From NCBI RefSeq assembly GCF_025998175.1, contig NZ_AP026695.1:860038-924037 (forward strand): DNA of 64,000 bases, given 5' to 3'. Below the pieces are notes generated by a model. It ran no database searches, had not been told where the DNA came from, and saw only the letters and a list, made by a program, of their open reading frames with translations. The position numbers were made by a program, and so were the translations under genes. Shown piece after piece: positions 33,806-43,464 of this stretch. The stretch is from Nitrosopumilus zosterae (GTDB taxonomy: Archaea > Thermoproteota > Nitrososphaeria > Nitrososphaerales > Nitrosopumilaceae). The stretch's first letter is position 1; every line of letters begins with the position of its first letter.

Positions 33806-35731
33806 TTGTCCAATTTTGAATTTATCCCAACTGAAAAACAAATTCATGAATCGAATATTTTTCAATTCATGAAAAAACATAACATAGATTCCTTAGAGGA
33901 TTTATCTCACAAGGCCAAAAATAATTTAGAGTGGTATTGGGAATCTGTTGATAAAGACATAGGAATTGTTTGGGATAAACCATACACAAAAACTCTTGAT
34001 ATGTCAAAGGGTATTGCATGGTCAAAATGGTTTGTGGATGGAAAAACAAACATTTACACATCATCTGTAGAAAAATTTGCAAAATCAAATCCAGAAAAGA
34101 TAGCATATTATTTTGAATCAGAAGACGGGCGAACATCCAAAATTACTTATTCAGAATTGAATTCTAAAGTATCTAAACTTGCTAATGCTCTAAAATCATT
34201 TGGCATAAAAAAAGGAGATGTTATTGCAATTTATCTTCCAATGATCGAAGAGGCAATACTGGCAATTCTTGCTGCCTCTAAGATTGGTGCAGTTCAAACA
34301 ACTATTTTTTCAGGATACAGCTCACAATCATTGCATGTACGTTTACAAGATTGCAGAGCAAAAATTCTATTCGTTTCAGACGGATTTCACCGAAAAGGAA
34401 AACCTATTTCTCAAAAACAAATAATGGAAAATGCAGTAAAAAATACCAGTATTGAAAAAATCATAGTTGTATCATACAAAGGAATTGACAAATATATTGA
34501 ATCTGAAAATACTATTTCATTCAAAAAAATTGTGTCTGACGAGACGGACTTGTGTGATACTGAGGTAATGGATTCCGAGGATCCTTTGTTTATATTATAT
34601 ACTTCAGGCACTACAGGCAATCCTAAAGGTGTAATTCACAGTCATGGGGGTTTCTCAGTATTTGCAGGTCATCAATCTGCTTATTTGATTGATACGCATG
34701 AAAATGATATTCTATTTTGGCCTGCAGATATAGGTTGGATCACAGGTCTTGTATGGAATGTTTATGGGCTTTTGATCATGGGAGCAAGTGCTGTAATTTA
34801 TGACGGCGCACTTGATTTTCCAACATCTGATAGAATTTGGAAAATGATGTCGGATTACAATGCAACTATCTTTGGAATATCTCCAACTGCCGTTAGATTG
34901 TTTAAAAAAAATGATGTAGAACCGTTGAAATCACATTCGTTAGATAAAATCAAAAATATTCCTACTACGGGTGAACCTCTTGATGAAGATTCATGGTGGT
35001 GGCTGTTTGAAAAAGTTGGTAATAAAAAAATTCCCATCATGAATTTATCTGGAGGAACTGAAATTGGGGGTGCAATGTTGTCAGTATTTCCAGGAATGAA
35101 ATTAAAACCGTCTAGTGTGGGAATTCCAATTCCCGGAATGGATATTGATGCTTTTGATGATGACGGTAATTCTGTAAAGGGTGAAAACGGATATTTGGTT
35201 ATCAAATCACCTTGGCCCGCAATGACTCGAGGTTTGCTAAATGACGATGTTAAATATATTGAAACATACTGGTCTAGATTTGAAAATATCTGGTTTCATG
35301 GAGATTATGTCTATGTAGATGAGGATAATTTATGGTATATGCGTGGAAGAACTGATGATGTGATTAATGTATCTGGGCATCGTATGAGCACAGTAGAAAT
35401 TGAACACATAGTAATCTCACATGATGACATTTCGGATGCTGCTTCAATAGCAATTCCCGATGAACTTACTGGAGAAGCTATCGTCATATTTGTTGTTACA
35501 GATAAAACGCTCAACATAGATTTAGAATCTGAAATTTCTAATTATATCTCTGAAAAAATAGGGAAAGTTGCAAAACCGAAATATATTTTCAGGTTGACTG
35601 AATTGCCAAAAACCAGAACAGGTAAAATTATGCGGAGATTGTTGAAATCAAAATTACTTGGAAAGAAACTGGGAGATTTATCATCACTTGAAAATCCTCA
35701 TGTTTTAGATGAAATTCGTAAATTAGGTTGA
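33806..35731 (+). CDS. AMP-forming acyl-CoA synthetase (acetyl-CoA synthetase family)
   Basis: The adenylate-forming signature LYTSGTTGNPKGVIHSHGG is near residue 253, followed by FWPADIGWITG, NLSGGTEIGG near 413, and FHGDYV...YMRGRTDDVINVSGHRM near 495-530. The C-terminal PKTRTGKIMRR near 608 holds the catalytic, acetylation-prone Lys. It would activate acetate or a related short acid (propionate, 3-hydroxypropionate). The TTG start is the only one that fits the TATA-like box. Confidence 0.88.
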   Translation: MSNFEFIPTEKQIHESNIFQFMKKHNIDSLEDLSHKAKNNLEWYWESVDKDIGIVWDKPYTKTLDMSKGIAWSKWFVDGKTNIYTSSVEKFAKSNPEKIAYYFESEDGRTSKITYSELNSKVSKLANALKSFGIKKGDVIAIYLPMIEEAILAILAASKIGAVQTTIFSGYSSQSLHVRLQDCRAKILFVSDGFHRKGKPISQKQIMENAVKNTSIEKIIVVSYKGIDKYIESENTISFKKIVSDETDLCDTEVMDSEDPLFILYTSGTTGNPKGVIHSHGGFSVFAGHQSAYLIDTHENDILFWPADIGWITGLVWNVYGLLIMGASAVIYDGALDFPTSDRIWKMMSDYNATIFGISPTAVRLFKKNDVEPLKSHSLDKIKNIPTTGEPLDEDSWWWLFEKVGNKKIPIMNLSGGTEIGGAMLSVFPGMKLKPSSVGIPIPGMDIDAFDDDGNSVKGENGYLVIKSPWPAMTRGLLNDDVKYIETYWSRFENIWFHGDYVYVDEDNLWYMRGRTDDVINVSGHRMSTVEIEHIVISHDDISDAASIAIPDELTGEAIVIFVVTDKTLNIDLESEISNYISEKIGKVAKPKYIFRLTELPKTRTGKIMRRLLKSKLLGKKLGDLSSLENPHVLDEIRKLG

Positions 35732-35800
35732 TAAAATTAACACATTGATATTTTCTGATTAACGTTTTACATCTAAATTTGCATGTGAGAAAATTGATTA

Positions 35801-37159
35801 TTGAAATTTGTAGTTGATCAGCAGGTTAAAGATATCGAGATGCCTGAAAATCTTAAATTAAACACGTTTTTGCAGGAATTTCATTCTGATTGCCCTCATC
35901 CTGAATGTAGTTTTGGATTCTATGGTTTTGCTTTTGGGCAATCTCCGTTCCCAGTACCTAAATTAATCCAAGATGCATTAGTAAAAAACGCATGTAAGGG
36001 TGCATATGCACCGATATCAGGAATTCCAGAATTACGTGATGCCATATCAAAGTATAACAAACACTATTTTGGAATGGATGTCTCAACTGAACGAATTCAT
36101 GTTGGTCCTGGAACAAAAGAATTGATCTTTAATTTATTGGAAGTTTTACATGGGACTGTAATTTTGCCAACTCCTGCATGGTTAGGATATCTTCCACAAA
36201 TTAGATATTTGAAGAAAAATTATCACATGTTGCCAACTAGATCAAATAAAAAAATATCTCCTACTTCTCTAAAAAAATTAGCTTTGAGATTACATGATCG
36301 ACAAAAGATTCTGATTCTAAATAACCCGAATAACCCTACTGGATTACTTTATAATAAATTGGAATTAGAAGAAATTTCTGATGTGTGCAGAGAGCAAAAT
36401 ATCACAGTAATCTCTGACGAAATTTATGCACAAACAACATATGATTTTTCAAAATTTGTAAGCATGGGAAAAATTTACCCTGAAGGTACATTTGTAACAA
36501 ACGGGTTATCAAAATCTCATGCTGCAGGCGGATATCGTTTAGGTTATGTGATTTTTCCTCAAGATACTGCAGATCTGAGTACCCAATTCAAAAAAATTCT
36601 CGCTACTGAATACACTGCAGTTTCAACCCCTATTCAACATGCGGCAGTTGCAGGATTTGAAATAAGTAAAGAAATGGAAGAATATTTTGAAGTTACTAGA
36701 AGCATTCATCAAATAATGGGAGAATACACATACGATGGATTATCTTCTATCAAGGGGGTAACAGCTACAAAACCCGATGCGACATTCTATCTTTTAGCGG
36801 ATTTTAATTATTATGCAGCTGATTTAGAAAAATCAAAAATTCTCACATCTCAGAAATTATCTGAATCATTAATAGTACATCCCTATCATACAGCAATTGT
36901 GGGCGGAGATAGTCTAGTTTTGGAAAGAACTGATTTTAGCGCAAGAATTGCTTATGTTGATTATGATGGCTCCAAAGTGTATCAAAATTATCTCGATAAT
37001 AAACCAAAATCTAATTCTGAAAAAACAGCCTTTGTAGAACACAATGCTCCAAAAGTTGTTGCAGGAATTGAAATGATTAAAACATTTTTTGACAATATTC
37101 AAACAACATTTGTGAGAGATTTACAATCTCAAAAAAATTCTATGATGACTCCCAACTAA
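35801..37159 (+). CDS. Class I/II PLP aminotransferase
   Basis: The fold-type I signature LNNPNNPTG lies near residue 170, ISDEIYAQTTYDF near 206, and the PLP Lys in TNGLSKSHAAGGYRLGYV near 231. The C-terminal half has a 60-residue extension after the usual small domain. The TTG start fits a TATA-like CATCTAAATTTG centred 27 nt upstream. The substrate is uncertain (aspartate- or aromatic-type); it is distantly similar to archaeal aspartate aminotransferases. Confidence 0.85.
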   Translation: MKFVVDQQVKDIEMPENLKLNTFLQEFHSDCPHPECSFGFYGFAFGQSPFPVPKLIQDALVKNACKGAYAPISGIPELRDAISKYNKHYFGMDVSTERIHVGPGTKELIFNLLEVLHGTVILPTPAWLGYLPQIRYLKKNYHMLPTRSNKKISPTSLKKLALRLHDRQKILILNNPNNPTGLLYNKLELEEISDVCREQNITVISDEIYAQTTYDFSKFVSMGKIYPEGTFVTNGLSKSHAAGGYRLGYVIFPQDTADLSTQFKKILATEYTAVSTPIQHAAVAGFEISKEMEEYFEVTRSIHQIMGEYTYDGLSSIKGVTATKPDATFYLLADFNYYAADLEKSKILTSQKLSESLIVHPYHTAIVGGDSLVLERTDFSARIAYVDYDGSKVYQNYLDNKPKSNSEKTAFVEHNAPKVVAGIEMIKTFFDNIQTTFVRDLQSQKNSMMTPN

Positions 37160-37281
37160 TCTAATTTTGATATTATCTGATCATATTCCTCTAAAGTGAC
37201 TTTCTCTTTGACCAATCTAATTTGAAAGATATTTTTTGGATTTAAACCAATTATGGATTGGATAATTTTTTTATTGGATTT
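37156..37281 (-). pseudogene. Start-less C-terminal fragment
   Basis: An open stretch of 41 codons reads KSNKKIIQSIIGLNPKNIFQ and ends KVTLEEYDQIISKLD, ending in the 3' end of the aminotransferase gene. No ATG, GTG or TTG lies near its beginning. The end resembles SHOCT-like short C-terminal modules. It lies 27 nt past the end of the short TrmB-like gene and may be its lost C-terminus after a frameshift or deletion. Confidence 0.4.
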
Positions 37282-37307
37282 TTATTGATTGAGATTTGTT
37301 TTGAATT

Positions 37308-37688
37308 TTATTCCCATCTACTATTAATTGTTAAATGGTTTCTTCTTGTTTCGGATTCTATCTGGGCAATTTTATTTCTTATTTTATTAGATAGAATTTC
37401 CAATACCTCTTCTGTTCTAACAGCGTTAAATTTGGTCGGTTTACTAAAAGTGGAGAAAACAACTCCTTTTCGTTGCAATGCAGATAATAATCTGTATGTT
37501 TCTGTTCTTGGAATATTCAGGATTTTTGATATATTTGAAGCTGTTTCAACGCCATTTTTATTTAAAAACAAAAAAATTTTTGTTTCTTCAACTGTAAAAT
37601 AATAATCTATGATCATTAGATTTAGTTTGTTGATGGTATTTTCAATTCCTAAAGAAGAATGTGTTTTATCGGCATTAATCCTACCCAT
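37308..37688 (-). CDS. Short TrmB-like HTH protein, possibly truncated
   Basis: Residues 28-95 contain the TrmB winged helix: YYFTVEETKIFLFLNKNGVE, ASNISKILNIPRTETYRLLS and ALQRKGVVFSTFSKPTKFNAV. It closely parallels the first 110 residues of the 282-residue TrmB protein at 38944, but lacks the effector domain. Stop codons and a start-less fragment lie downstream, which suggests truncation. It could also work as a bare DNA-binding domain. Confidence 0.65.
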   Translation of the reverse strand: MGRINADKTHSSLGIENTINKLNLMIIDYYFTVEETKIFLFLNKNGVETASNISKILNIPRTETYRLLSALQRKGVVFSTFSKPTKFNAVRTEEVLEILSNKIRNKIAQIESETRRNHLTINSRWE

Positions 37689-37764
37689 TAAGAATGCATG
37701 AAGATTTTTTAGACATTAATGGAAGTATGTCATATTGTATTACATCATGTTTTATGCCTAAATA

Positions 37765-38457
37765 TCACATTCCCAGAAATGTGCCTAGAAGCATGTCCCC
37801 AAAAAACAATTGAATTAGAAACCCTCCCGTGATTAATGGAAGATAAGGGACTCCTGGAGTAACCCATGTGTCAGGTTTAGTACAAAACTCGTGGTTTTCT
37901 GCATGATGTAATTTCAAATCTAATCTTTTTCTGCCTTTTTTGGTTTTTTCTATTGAAAATCCAAATTTTGGATTTTTTGCCCTATACCCAATTAATATGG
38001 CAACAATTTTTTTCCCAGTTGTTTCATCAAACCCTTCAAAAATATTTTCTCCCTTTAATTGTGCTATGGTATTTCTCAAAACATTAACGATAAACGGAAT
38101 AACAAACAATAGGACTGCATTGGATAATGTTGTAAATGGAGTGATTGGGTTTTCACTTAATGTTGCCATTGGTGCAATTATTGCTAATGTTATAAGTGCA
38201 AAAGCATCAGCACCGCCAAAGAGACCTATTCTCCACATCAAAATTACTATTGGCGCAATAATTAATGCAAACCCTAAGGTAAATAAATCAGACATTAAAT
38301 CAGGGCTGAAAAATATGAGTAAAAACCCTGCAATGCCAAATACGATCCAATAATAATCATGTATTTCTCGTTTCAAAACATCGATAATGGATGCAACAAC
38401 CAACATTATCAAAGCTAGACCCATTCCTACAATATGATAGTCAGGGAGTAAGTCCAT
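37765..38457 (-). CDS. Prepilin/preflagellin peptidase, A24 family
   Basis: Predicted to cleave signal peptides of archaellins or pilins. The first catalytic Asp lies in SIIDVLKREIHDYYW (Asp26), and the second in GLFGGADAFAL (Asp84), the GxGD-type motif in its GGAD form. At least six membrane spans flank a cytoplasmic stretch (about 140-190). The 230-residue length fits archaeal FlaK/PibD types. No archaellin or pilin gene lies in the window. Confidence 0.82.
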   Translation of the reverse strand: MDLLPDYHIVGMGLALIMLVVASIIDVLKREIHDYYWIVFGIAGFLLIFFSPDLMSDLFTLGFALIIAPIVILMWRIGLFGGADAFALITLAIIAPMATLSENPITPFTTLSNAVLLFVIPFIVNVLRNTIAQLKGENIFEGFDETTGKKIVAILIGYRAKNPKFGFSIEKTKKGRKRLDLKLHHAENHEFCTKPDTWVTPGVPYLPLITGGFLIQLFFGDMLLGTFLGM

Positions 38458-38943
38458 CCATTAGATTTGCATATGATTAACTATATTTGAAATGAAATGA
38501 AAAAGTCTTTTCTTTTTGTCATATTTTTTAATGATTTTTTTCGGCAAACTATGATTTGATTTCAAGAGTAATTTTAATCACGTATTGGGAGAGTGTATCG
38601 AATTATAGAGAATTTTTCTTGTGTCGTAATACAATATTACTAAAATTTGAGATAAAAGTTACAAAAGACAACTGGAGTTATTTACTATTTTATAAAATTC
38701 ATGATGTTTTGTAGAATAGCATCATGCAGGAATACATTAGATGGATGAATTTTTTGCTAACAGATCAGCTGGAAACCCATATTTTTTACAAAAATTAAGT
38801 ATATTTCTAAATTAAGTCCATATTCACGCCTAAATATGTTTTATTTTGAGTCTAAAATAGATAAAAACGATCAAGCCGATCTAACAAATTTAGCTTTACT
38901 ACAATATAGTTTAGTGTTTTCTTAATGAAGATCCTGAAAAAAG
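38458..38943 (+). other. Intergenic region, no convincing gene
   Basis: About 480 nt of AT-rich sequence. A 29-codon plus-strand frame at 38836-38925 (starting MFYFESKIDKN) is possible but weak, as is a 24-codon frame near 38725. It separates the divergent prepilin peptidase and TrmB genes and probably holds their promoters. Confidence 0.4.
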
Positions 38944-39792
38944 ATGGCAAAAGATACTCAAGAATCAGTGTTTGATTCAATTCCGGATTCAAAAATGTAT
39001 GAATACAAATTATCTGTAGAAAAAGTTCAAACGGAATTACTTCAATATGGGTTGACTACTAATCAAAGTAAAGTTTTCATCTATCTTGGAAAATATGGTT
39101 CCAAAACTGCACCCGAAGTGTGTAAATCTCTAAAATTACCAAGAACAGAAACGTATCATTTACTTTCTGCATTACAAAATAAAGGGATTGTTTCTGCAAC
39201 TTTTCAACATCCAATACAATTTACTGCATTACCATTAAACAAAGCAATATGGATATTGGTTAATGCAGAAAAAGAACGAGTAAAATCTCTTGAAAGAATG
39301 GAACAAGGATTATCGAAATTATGGGACAATATCCCTGTGTTTAATTCAATGGATTCGGATGTAGAAGAAAAATTCCAGATGTTGCAAGGGTCTAATCAAA
39401 TACATTCAAAAATTACTGAAATGACAGATAGTCATAATGATGAATTTTTGATTTTAGGATCTGAAAAAGATTATCTTAAATTATATCACGGAGATTTTCT
39501 TGAATCATTTGTCAAATCAAAACAAAAATTTAGATTGTTAAGTGGATGTTCTGATAAAACTACATACATATTTGATGATTTAGAGAGAAAGAATATCAAA
39601 AAACTCCATAATGACATAAAAAATCACCTGTGTTTTATCGTAAAAGACGACTCTGAAATGCTGTTTTTTACTAAAAATGCAATGTCTCCAGAAGAACCGT
39701 TTGCTATGTGGACAAACTCTAATTCAATGGTATATGCAATGAAATTATTATTTGAATCATTGTGGTCAAATTCTAAAAATATTCATTTGTAA
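38944..39792 (+). CDS. TrmB-type transcriptional regulator
   Basis: The N-terminal winged helix (about residues 30-110) holds TTNQSKVFIYLGKYGSKTA, CKSLKLPRTETYHLLSALQ and ATFQHPIQFTALPLNKAI. The C-terminal region (about 140-282) is a ligand- or signal-sensing domain in this family. A KaiC-like ATPase begins 80 nt downstream on the same strand, suggesting a joint signalling role (inference). The short TrmB-like gene at 37308 shares the N-terminal half. Confidence 0.8.
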   Translation: MAKDTQESVFDSIPDSKMYEYKLSVEKVQTELLQYGLTTNQSKVFIYLGKYGSKTAPEVCKSLKLPRTETYHLLSALQNKGIVSATFQHPIQFTALPLNKAIWILVNAEKERVKSLERMEQGLSKLWDNIPVFNSMDSDVEEKFQMLQGSNQIHSKITEMTDSHNDEFLILGSEKDYLKLYHGDFLESFVKSKQKFRLLSGCSDKTTYIFDDLERKNIKKLHNDIKNHLCFIVKDDSEMLFFTKNAMSPEEPFAMWTNSNSMVYAMKLLFESLWSNSKNIHL

Positions 39793-39872
39793 AAGCAACA
39801 TTCTTGTTTTTTGTAAGACTTAAACTAGTACCCTTCTTTATATAGAAAATTTACGTTATTTTCTTTATTGAT

Positions 39873-40610
39873 ATGGATGCAACATACTCTAAAGTAAAGA
39901 CAGGGATTCCGGGATTGGATTCTGTAATTTCCGGAGGAATGAAGTCAGGGCGCTCTGTGACAGTTTCTGGTCCTGCCGGAAGCGGAAAAACAACATTTGG
40001 CCTACAATTTCTCCATTCTGGCGCTAAAGATTTCGAGGAGCCAGGAGTTTATGTAACCATGGCTCAAAATATTCGGGAGATTAAAGATGATTGTAAATCA
40101 TATGGTTGGGATTTTGACAACCTTATCTCCAATGATAAAATTTTAATGGTTGACGCCAGACCTTTTAAAATTCAAGAAGAACTAATTGGAAAAGATGATT
40201 CACTTTATAGAGGAGAGCAATTACCGTTTGAACATTTGACAAAATTAATTCTAAGTAGTATTAAACGCATTGAAGCAAAAAGAGTTGTAATTGATTCTGT
40301 CACTATTTTATCGATTCAATATTCAGATAAATTTAGTATGAGACAAGGATTGCAAGCAATGGTTCAGGCACTGGAGAATTTTGGCGTGACAAGTTTAATT
40401 TTATCCGAAAATTCAGATCATTCTGAAATTCCTTTGGAATGGTTTGTAACTTCAGGAATTATTCAACTACGTCATACACGGACAGGTGATACGATGGAGA
40501 GAACTATCCAAATTACAAAAATGAGAGGGATAAAACATAGTGAACAAATTCACCCAATTGAACTTGATTCTGACGGAATGCATTTATTGCATCCCAGATT
40601 ATTACCTTAA
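39873..40610 (+). CDS. KaiC/RadA-like RecA-superfamily ATPase
   Basis: Single RecA-like domain: GIPGLDSVISGGMKSGRSV at 11-29, Walker A GPAGSGKTT at 33-41, Walker B VIDSVTILS near 138, and EIPLEWFVTSGIIQL near 192. KaiC-like one-domain archaeal proteins act in signalling or in archaellum control (FlaH). The C-terminus ends in LDSDGMHLLHPR. A TATA-like CTTTATATAG lies 30-35 nt upstream. Its end overlaps the convergent ornithine cyclodeaminase by 9 nt. Confidence 0.85.
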   Translation: MDATYSKVKTGIPGLDSVISGGMKSGRSVTVSGPAGSGKTTFGLQFLHSGAKDFEEPGVYVTMAQNIREIKDDCKSYGWDFDNLISNDKILMVDARPFKIQEELIGKDDSLYRGEQLPFEHLTKLILSSIKRIEAKRVVIDSVTILSIQYSDKFSMRQGLQAMVQALENFGVTSLILSENSDHSEIPLEWFVTSGIIQLRHTRTGDTMERTIQITKMRGIKHSEQIHPIELDSDGMHLLHPRLLP

Positions 40611-41834
40611 TTTTTTCTTTTTTCTAAGTTGATGTGCAACTAATGGTAGGAATGCCCCAACATCAGAAACAATTCCTAAAGCTTGCCATGTTCCTCTATC
40701 CATGAGTTTTGTTACTGTAGGTTGATTGATATCGACCACTATGACCTTGACATTCGCTGGAAGCATGTTGCCAGTTGCAATAGAGTGAAGCATTGTTGAA
40801 ATCATGATGACCATGCTTGCATCTTTTACAATTTTTTTGTACTCTCTTTGAGCTTGAGCAACATCTGTAATGACATCGGGCAATGGTCCATCATCACGAA
40901 TGGAACCTGCAAGTACAAATGGAACTTTATTTTTTACACACTCATACATTATTCCTTTTTTCAGCTTCTTAGTTTTCACCATATTTGCAATAGAACCTGC
41001 TTTGAATACGGCATTGATTGTATCCATATGGTTTCTATGCCCGTGATATGCCAAAGTAGCATTGTGTACATTCATTCCCAAAGACGTTCCTAATGTTGCA
41101 TATTCAATATCATGAACTGCCAGAGCGTTTCCCGCTAGTACGCCGTCAATATAGCCTAATCTTATTAATTCAGATACTGAATCATCTGCACCAGTGTGTA
41201 CTATTGCAGGACCACCTACTATGACAATTTTTCCACCGTTCTTTTTGGTGTCATAGATATCATCCGCAACTTGTTTTGCAATATGTTGTGTTGGCCTTTC
41301 ACTAGAGCTTGAACTCCCCATGAATTCAAAAACATTGATTCCTTCTCTTGGACGTTCAGGGGGTGTAATTTTGATTCCTTCTTCTCCAACAATTATCTGA
41401 TCCCCTTTTTTTACATCTCTAACTGGAACGCAAAACGCTCTATTTTGTTTAACTACGATGCATTTATCCATCATCATGTTTTCTACTTGAATCCATCTTT
41501 TTTTATAGAAAACTTGTGTGTGGTTGTTTGTTGTACTGTAAAAATCATCAGGCATTACATAATTCTTTGGAGATTTTTTTAATGTAATTTCTTTTTGTAT
41601 TTTGGATACTGCACCTAATCGATAAACTGTCTCTAAAATTTCATCTAAATGTTTTTGATTTTTGCCTTTAACTAATAATCTTACATATGATTGATCTTTT
41701 TTTCTTTTACCAATGTTGATTTCTTCTACTTGGAATTCTCCATGCAAATCCATAATCTTATCAAAGATCTTAGTTAGAATTGATGAATCAATTAAATGAC
41801 CACTAACTTCAATTTCTTGAGAAAATTTGCTCAT
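40602..41834 (-). CDS. Archaeal-type ornithine cyclodeaminase (LOR/SDH-like, TIGR00300)
   Basis: The protein has the N-terminal LOR/SDH-type regulatory domain (EIEVSGHLIDSSILTKIFD, about residues 1-110). The C-terminal catalytic domain has IVGGPAIVHTGADDSVSEL near 203, DGVLAGNALAVHDIEYATLG near 227 and VIMISTMLHSIATGNMLP near 341. Members convert ornithine to proline with release of ammonia, using NAD. Proline synthesis is the likely role. Confidence 0.8.
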   Translation of the reverse strand: MSKFSQEIEVSGHLIDSSILTKIFDKIMDLHGEFQVEEINIGKRKKDQSYVRLLVKGKNQKHLDEILETVYRLGAVSKIQKEITLKKSPKNYVMPDDFYSTTNNHTQVFYKKRWIQVENMMMDKCIVVKQNRAFCVPVRDVKKGDQIIVGEEGIKITPPERPREGINVFEFMGSSSSSERPTQHIAKQVADDIYDTKKNGGKIVIVGGPAIVHTGADDSVSELIRLGYIDGVLAGNALAVHDIEYATLGTSLGMNVHNATLAYHGHRNHMDTINAVFKAGSIANMVKTKKLKKGIMYECVKNKVPFVLAGSIRDDGPLPDVITDVAQAQREYKKIVKDASMVIMISTMLHSIATGNMLPANVKVIVVDINQPTVTKLMDRGTWQALGIVSDVGAFLPLVAHQLRKKKKLR

Positions 41835-41890
41835 TTTATATCACTCAGCATAATGATAACTAAAGGTTACGTTTTTCTTTATGGGCATGA

Positions 41891-42238
41891 TCATACAGGT
41901 AGAATTACCTTTCCTTCAAATTTTGGTATATTAGCTGCCTTGAATACTTTCTCCAAATTTTCTTTTTGCTTAGGAGTTACTCCTTGAACAATTGTTTTAG
42001 AAGAACCTGTTTTGTCAACTAATGCTAGGATATAACCACTATTATCCGTTAAAACAAATCCTGCAGATTCATCTACAAACGCATATAGATTTTCTTCTCC
42101 AACAGGTTGCCAAATGTTTGAATCTGTACTTGCTAAGGCCAATGCAGGCATAGCACGTCCGTCTGTTAATGTATTGAGATATGCTCTTGCTTCTGCGACT
42201 CTTTTTTGTCCTAATTTTAATGCCTGAAAATACTGCAT
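41891..42238 (-). CDS. Hypothetical protein, 115 residues
   Basis: An alpha-beta protein with helix QALKLGQKRVAEARAYLN, then strands around LYAFVDESAGFVLTDNSGYI and LALVDKTG. This strand-turn pattern resembles PAS- or roadblock-type folds but is not diagnostic. It is encoded upstream of the ornithine cyclodeaminase gene on the same strand. Confidence 0.55.
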   Translation of the reverse strand: MQYFQALKLGQKRVAEARAYLNTLTDGRAMPALALASTDSNIWQPVGEENLYAFVDESAGFVLTDNSGYILALVDKTGSSKTIVQGVTPKQKENLEKVFKAANIPKFEGKVILPV

Positions 42239-42315
42239 GTTCTCAAATTATCGAGTTATTATAAAAACAATTTCGCTACAAAAGATAGTTATAGAATCCT
42301 AGTTATTTTGCTAAT

Positions 42316-42615
42316 ATGCCATTAACAAATAATGTCATCATAAAATTAAATGAGATAACTACAATGATTGAAGACAAATCAAAATTATCCGAATCAGACA
42401 TTTCAGTGATTAAATCTATTTTTCAAAATCTTGTTGAGAATAATGAGAGATATGATGTTGATGAAATTGAATTTTGGTTTACGAATGAAGGCAGTTGGAC
42501 TAAAAAAGAATCAATAATACGGATTGCTAATCTTTCAAGTTATGTGCAAGACAAATACCAACAGACAGCCCATCTAAGAATTATCTCGGATGATGATTGT
42601 GGATGTGGAAATTAA
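42316..42615 (+). CDS. Hypothetical protein with C-terminal Cys pair
   Basis: A 99-residue helical protein ending in SDDDCGCGN, a CxC pair that might bind metal or form a disulfide. The core is ILSELNE-like helices and an EFWFTNEGSWTKKESIIR stretch. The end overlaps the next minus-strand gene by 4 nt, tail to tail. Confidence 0.5.
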   Translation: MPLTNNVIIKLNEITTMIEDKSKLSESDISVIKSIFQNLVENNERYDVDEIEFWFTNEGSWTKKESIIRIANLSSYVQDKYQQTAHLRIISDDDCGCGN

Positions 42616-42836
42616 ATTTCTAATTGTTCTAGCAGTCTTCCAGCAATTTTGGCGTTTTCTGATCTTTCGTTCAAAATTTGCTGAAGACGCGTTTCATCTT
42701 TAATTTCTTCAGATATGATTTTAAAATATTCGTCATCAAGATCGTTGTTTGCTTGTAATCTCTTTATCACTTCAAACAGAATTCCAATAACTTGTTTTTG
42801 AGCATCAATCAATTCATCTTTGTTTTTTTCAGACAT
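42612..42836 (-). CDS. Small coiled-coil protein, 74 residues
   Basis: The sequence is nearly all charged helix (ELIDAQKQVIGILFEVIKR, EEIKDETRLQQILNERSEN). It may form a coiled-coil dimer. It lies directly downstream of the HD-domain gene on the same strand, 7 nt away, and probably shares its operon. Function is unknown. Confidence 0.5.
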   Translation of the reverse strand: MSEKNKDELIDAQKQVIGILFEVIKRLQANNDLDDEYFKIISEEIKDETRLQQILNERSENAKIAGRLLEQLEI

Positions 42837-42843
42837 TTTCTAA

Positions 42844-43377
42844 CTAATTCTCATCAACAATCTTTGTAAATAATTCTTTTAGAGATGGATCAACAATGTC
42901 TTTTTTTGCGTATTCAAAAAATGAGTTCAGTTTATCTATTGAATAACCCTCTTTTTGATATATTTTAGCTTGAAGTGTCATTTCTAATCGGTCTATCTGA
43001 TGAACTAACATGGATTCTTTAGATGTGCCATCTTGGTATTCTTTCCAAATTTCTGAATAATTAGATTGGATGTTTTCAGGTAATTTTTCTATAATTTCAT
43101 TGAATGCATTATTTTCTAATTCTTTTTTATTTTCTTTGCTTAGTTGATCTGGTGTATAGTCGCCAATTCTTGATTCAGCCAAGTCATGAAGTAAAACCAT
43201 TCTGAGTATTTTTTCTGTATCGTAATTTTTCAAGTCAGACAACACCATGCCCATGATCGCCATTGAATACGTGTGATCTGCGACTGATTCTGAATCATCT
43301 ATAGAAAGTTTGTCAATCCATCCCTGTCTTGAAATTTTTTTAAGATTTGCTGCAGTTTTTAAGAAATCTACCACCAT
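42844..43377 (-). CDS. HD-domain nucleotidase (HDDC2/YfbR-like)
   Basis: The metal-binding HD residues are His in SVADHTYSMAIMG near residue 35 and HD in RMVLLHDLAESRIGDYTP near 64-65, with a later Asp in HQIDRLEMTLQA. The 177-residue length and spacing match HDDC2/YfbR-type 5'-deoxynucleotidases, which dephosphorylate dNMPs. The substrate is inferred from the family. Confidence 0.8.
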   Translation of the reverse strand: MVVDFLKTAANLKKISRQGWIDKLSIDDSESVADHTYSMAIMGMVLSDLKNYDTEKILRMVLLHDLAESRIGDYTPDQLSKENKKELENNAFNEIIEKLPENIQSNYSEIWKEYQDGTSKESMLVHQIDRLEMTLQAKIYQKEGYSIDKLNSFFEYAKKDIVDPSLKELFTKIVDEN

Positions 43378-43464
43378 GACAAAATGAAATAATTGTTTTC
43401 TCCTAATGAATTTTCATATTTTATTTTCGAATCACATAATAGGTCATTCTGAGATGAGAAACTA

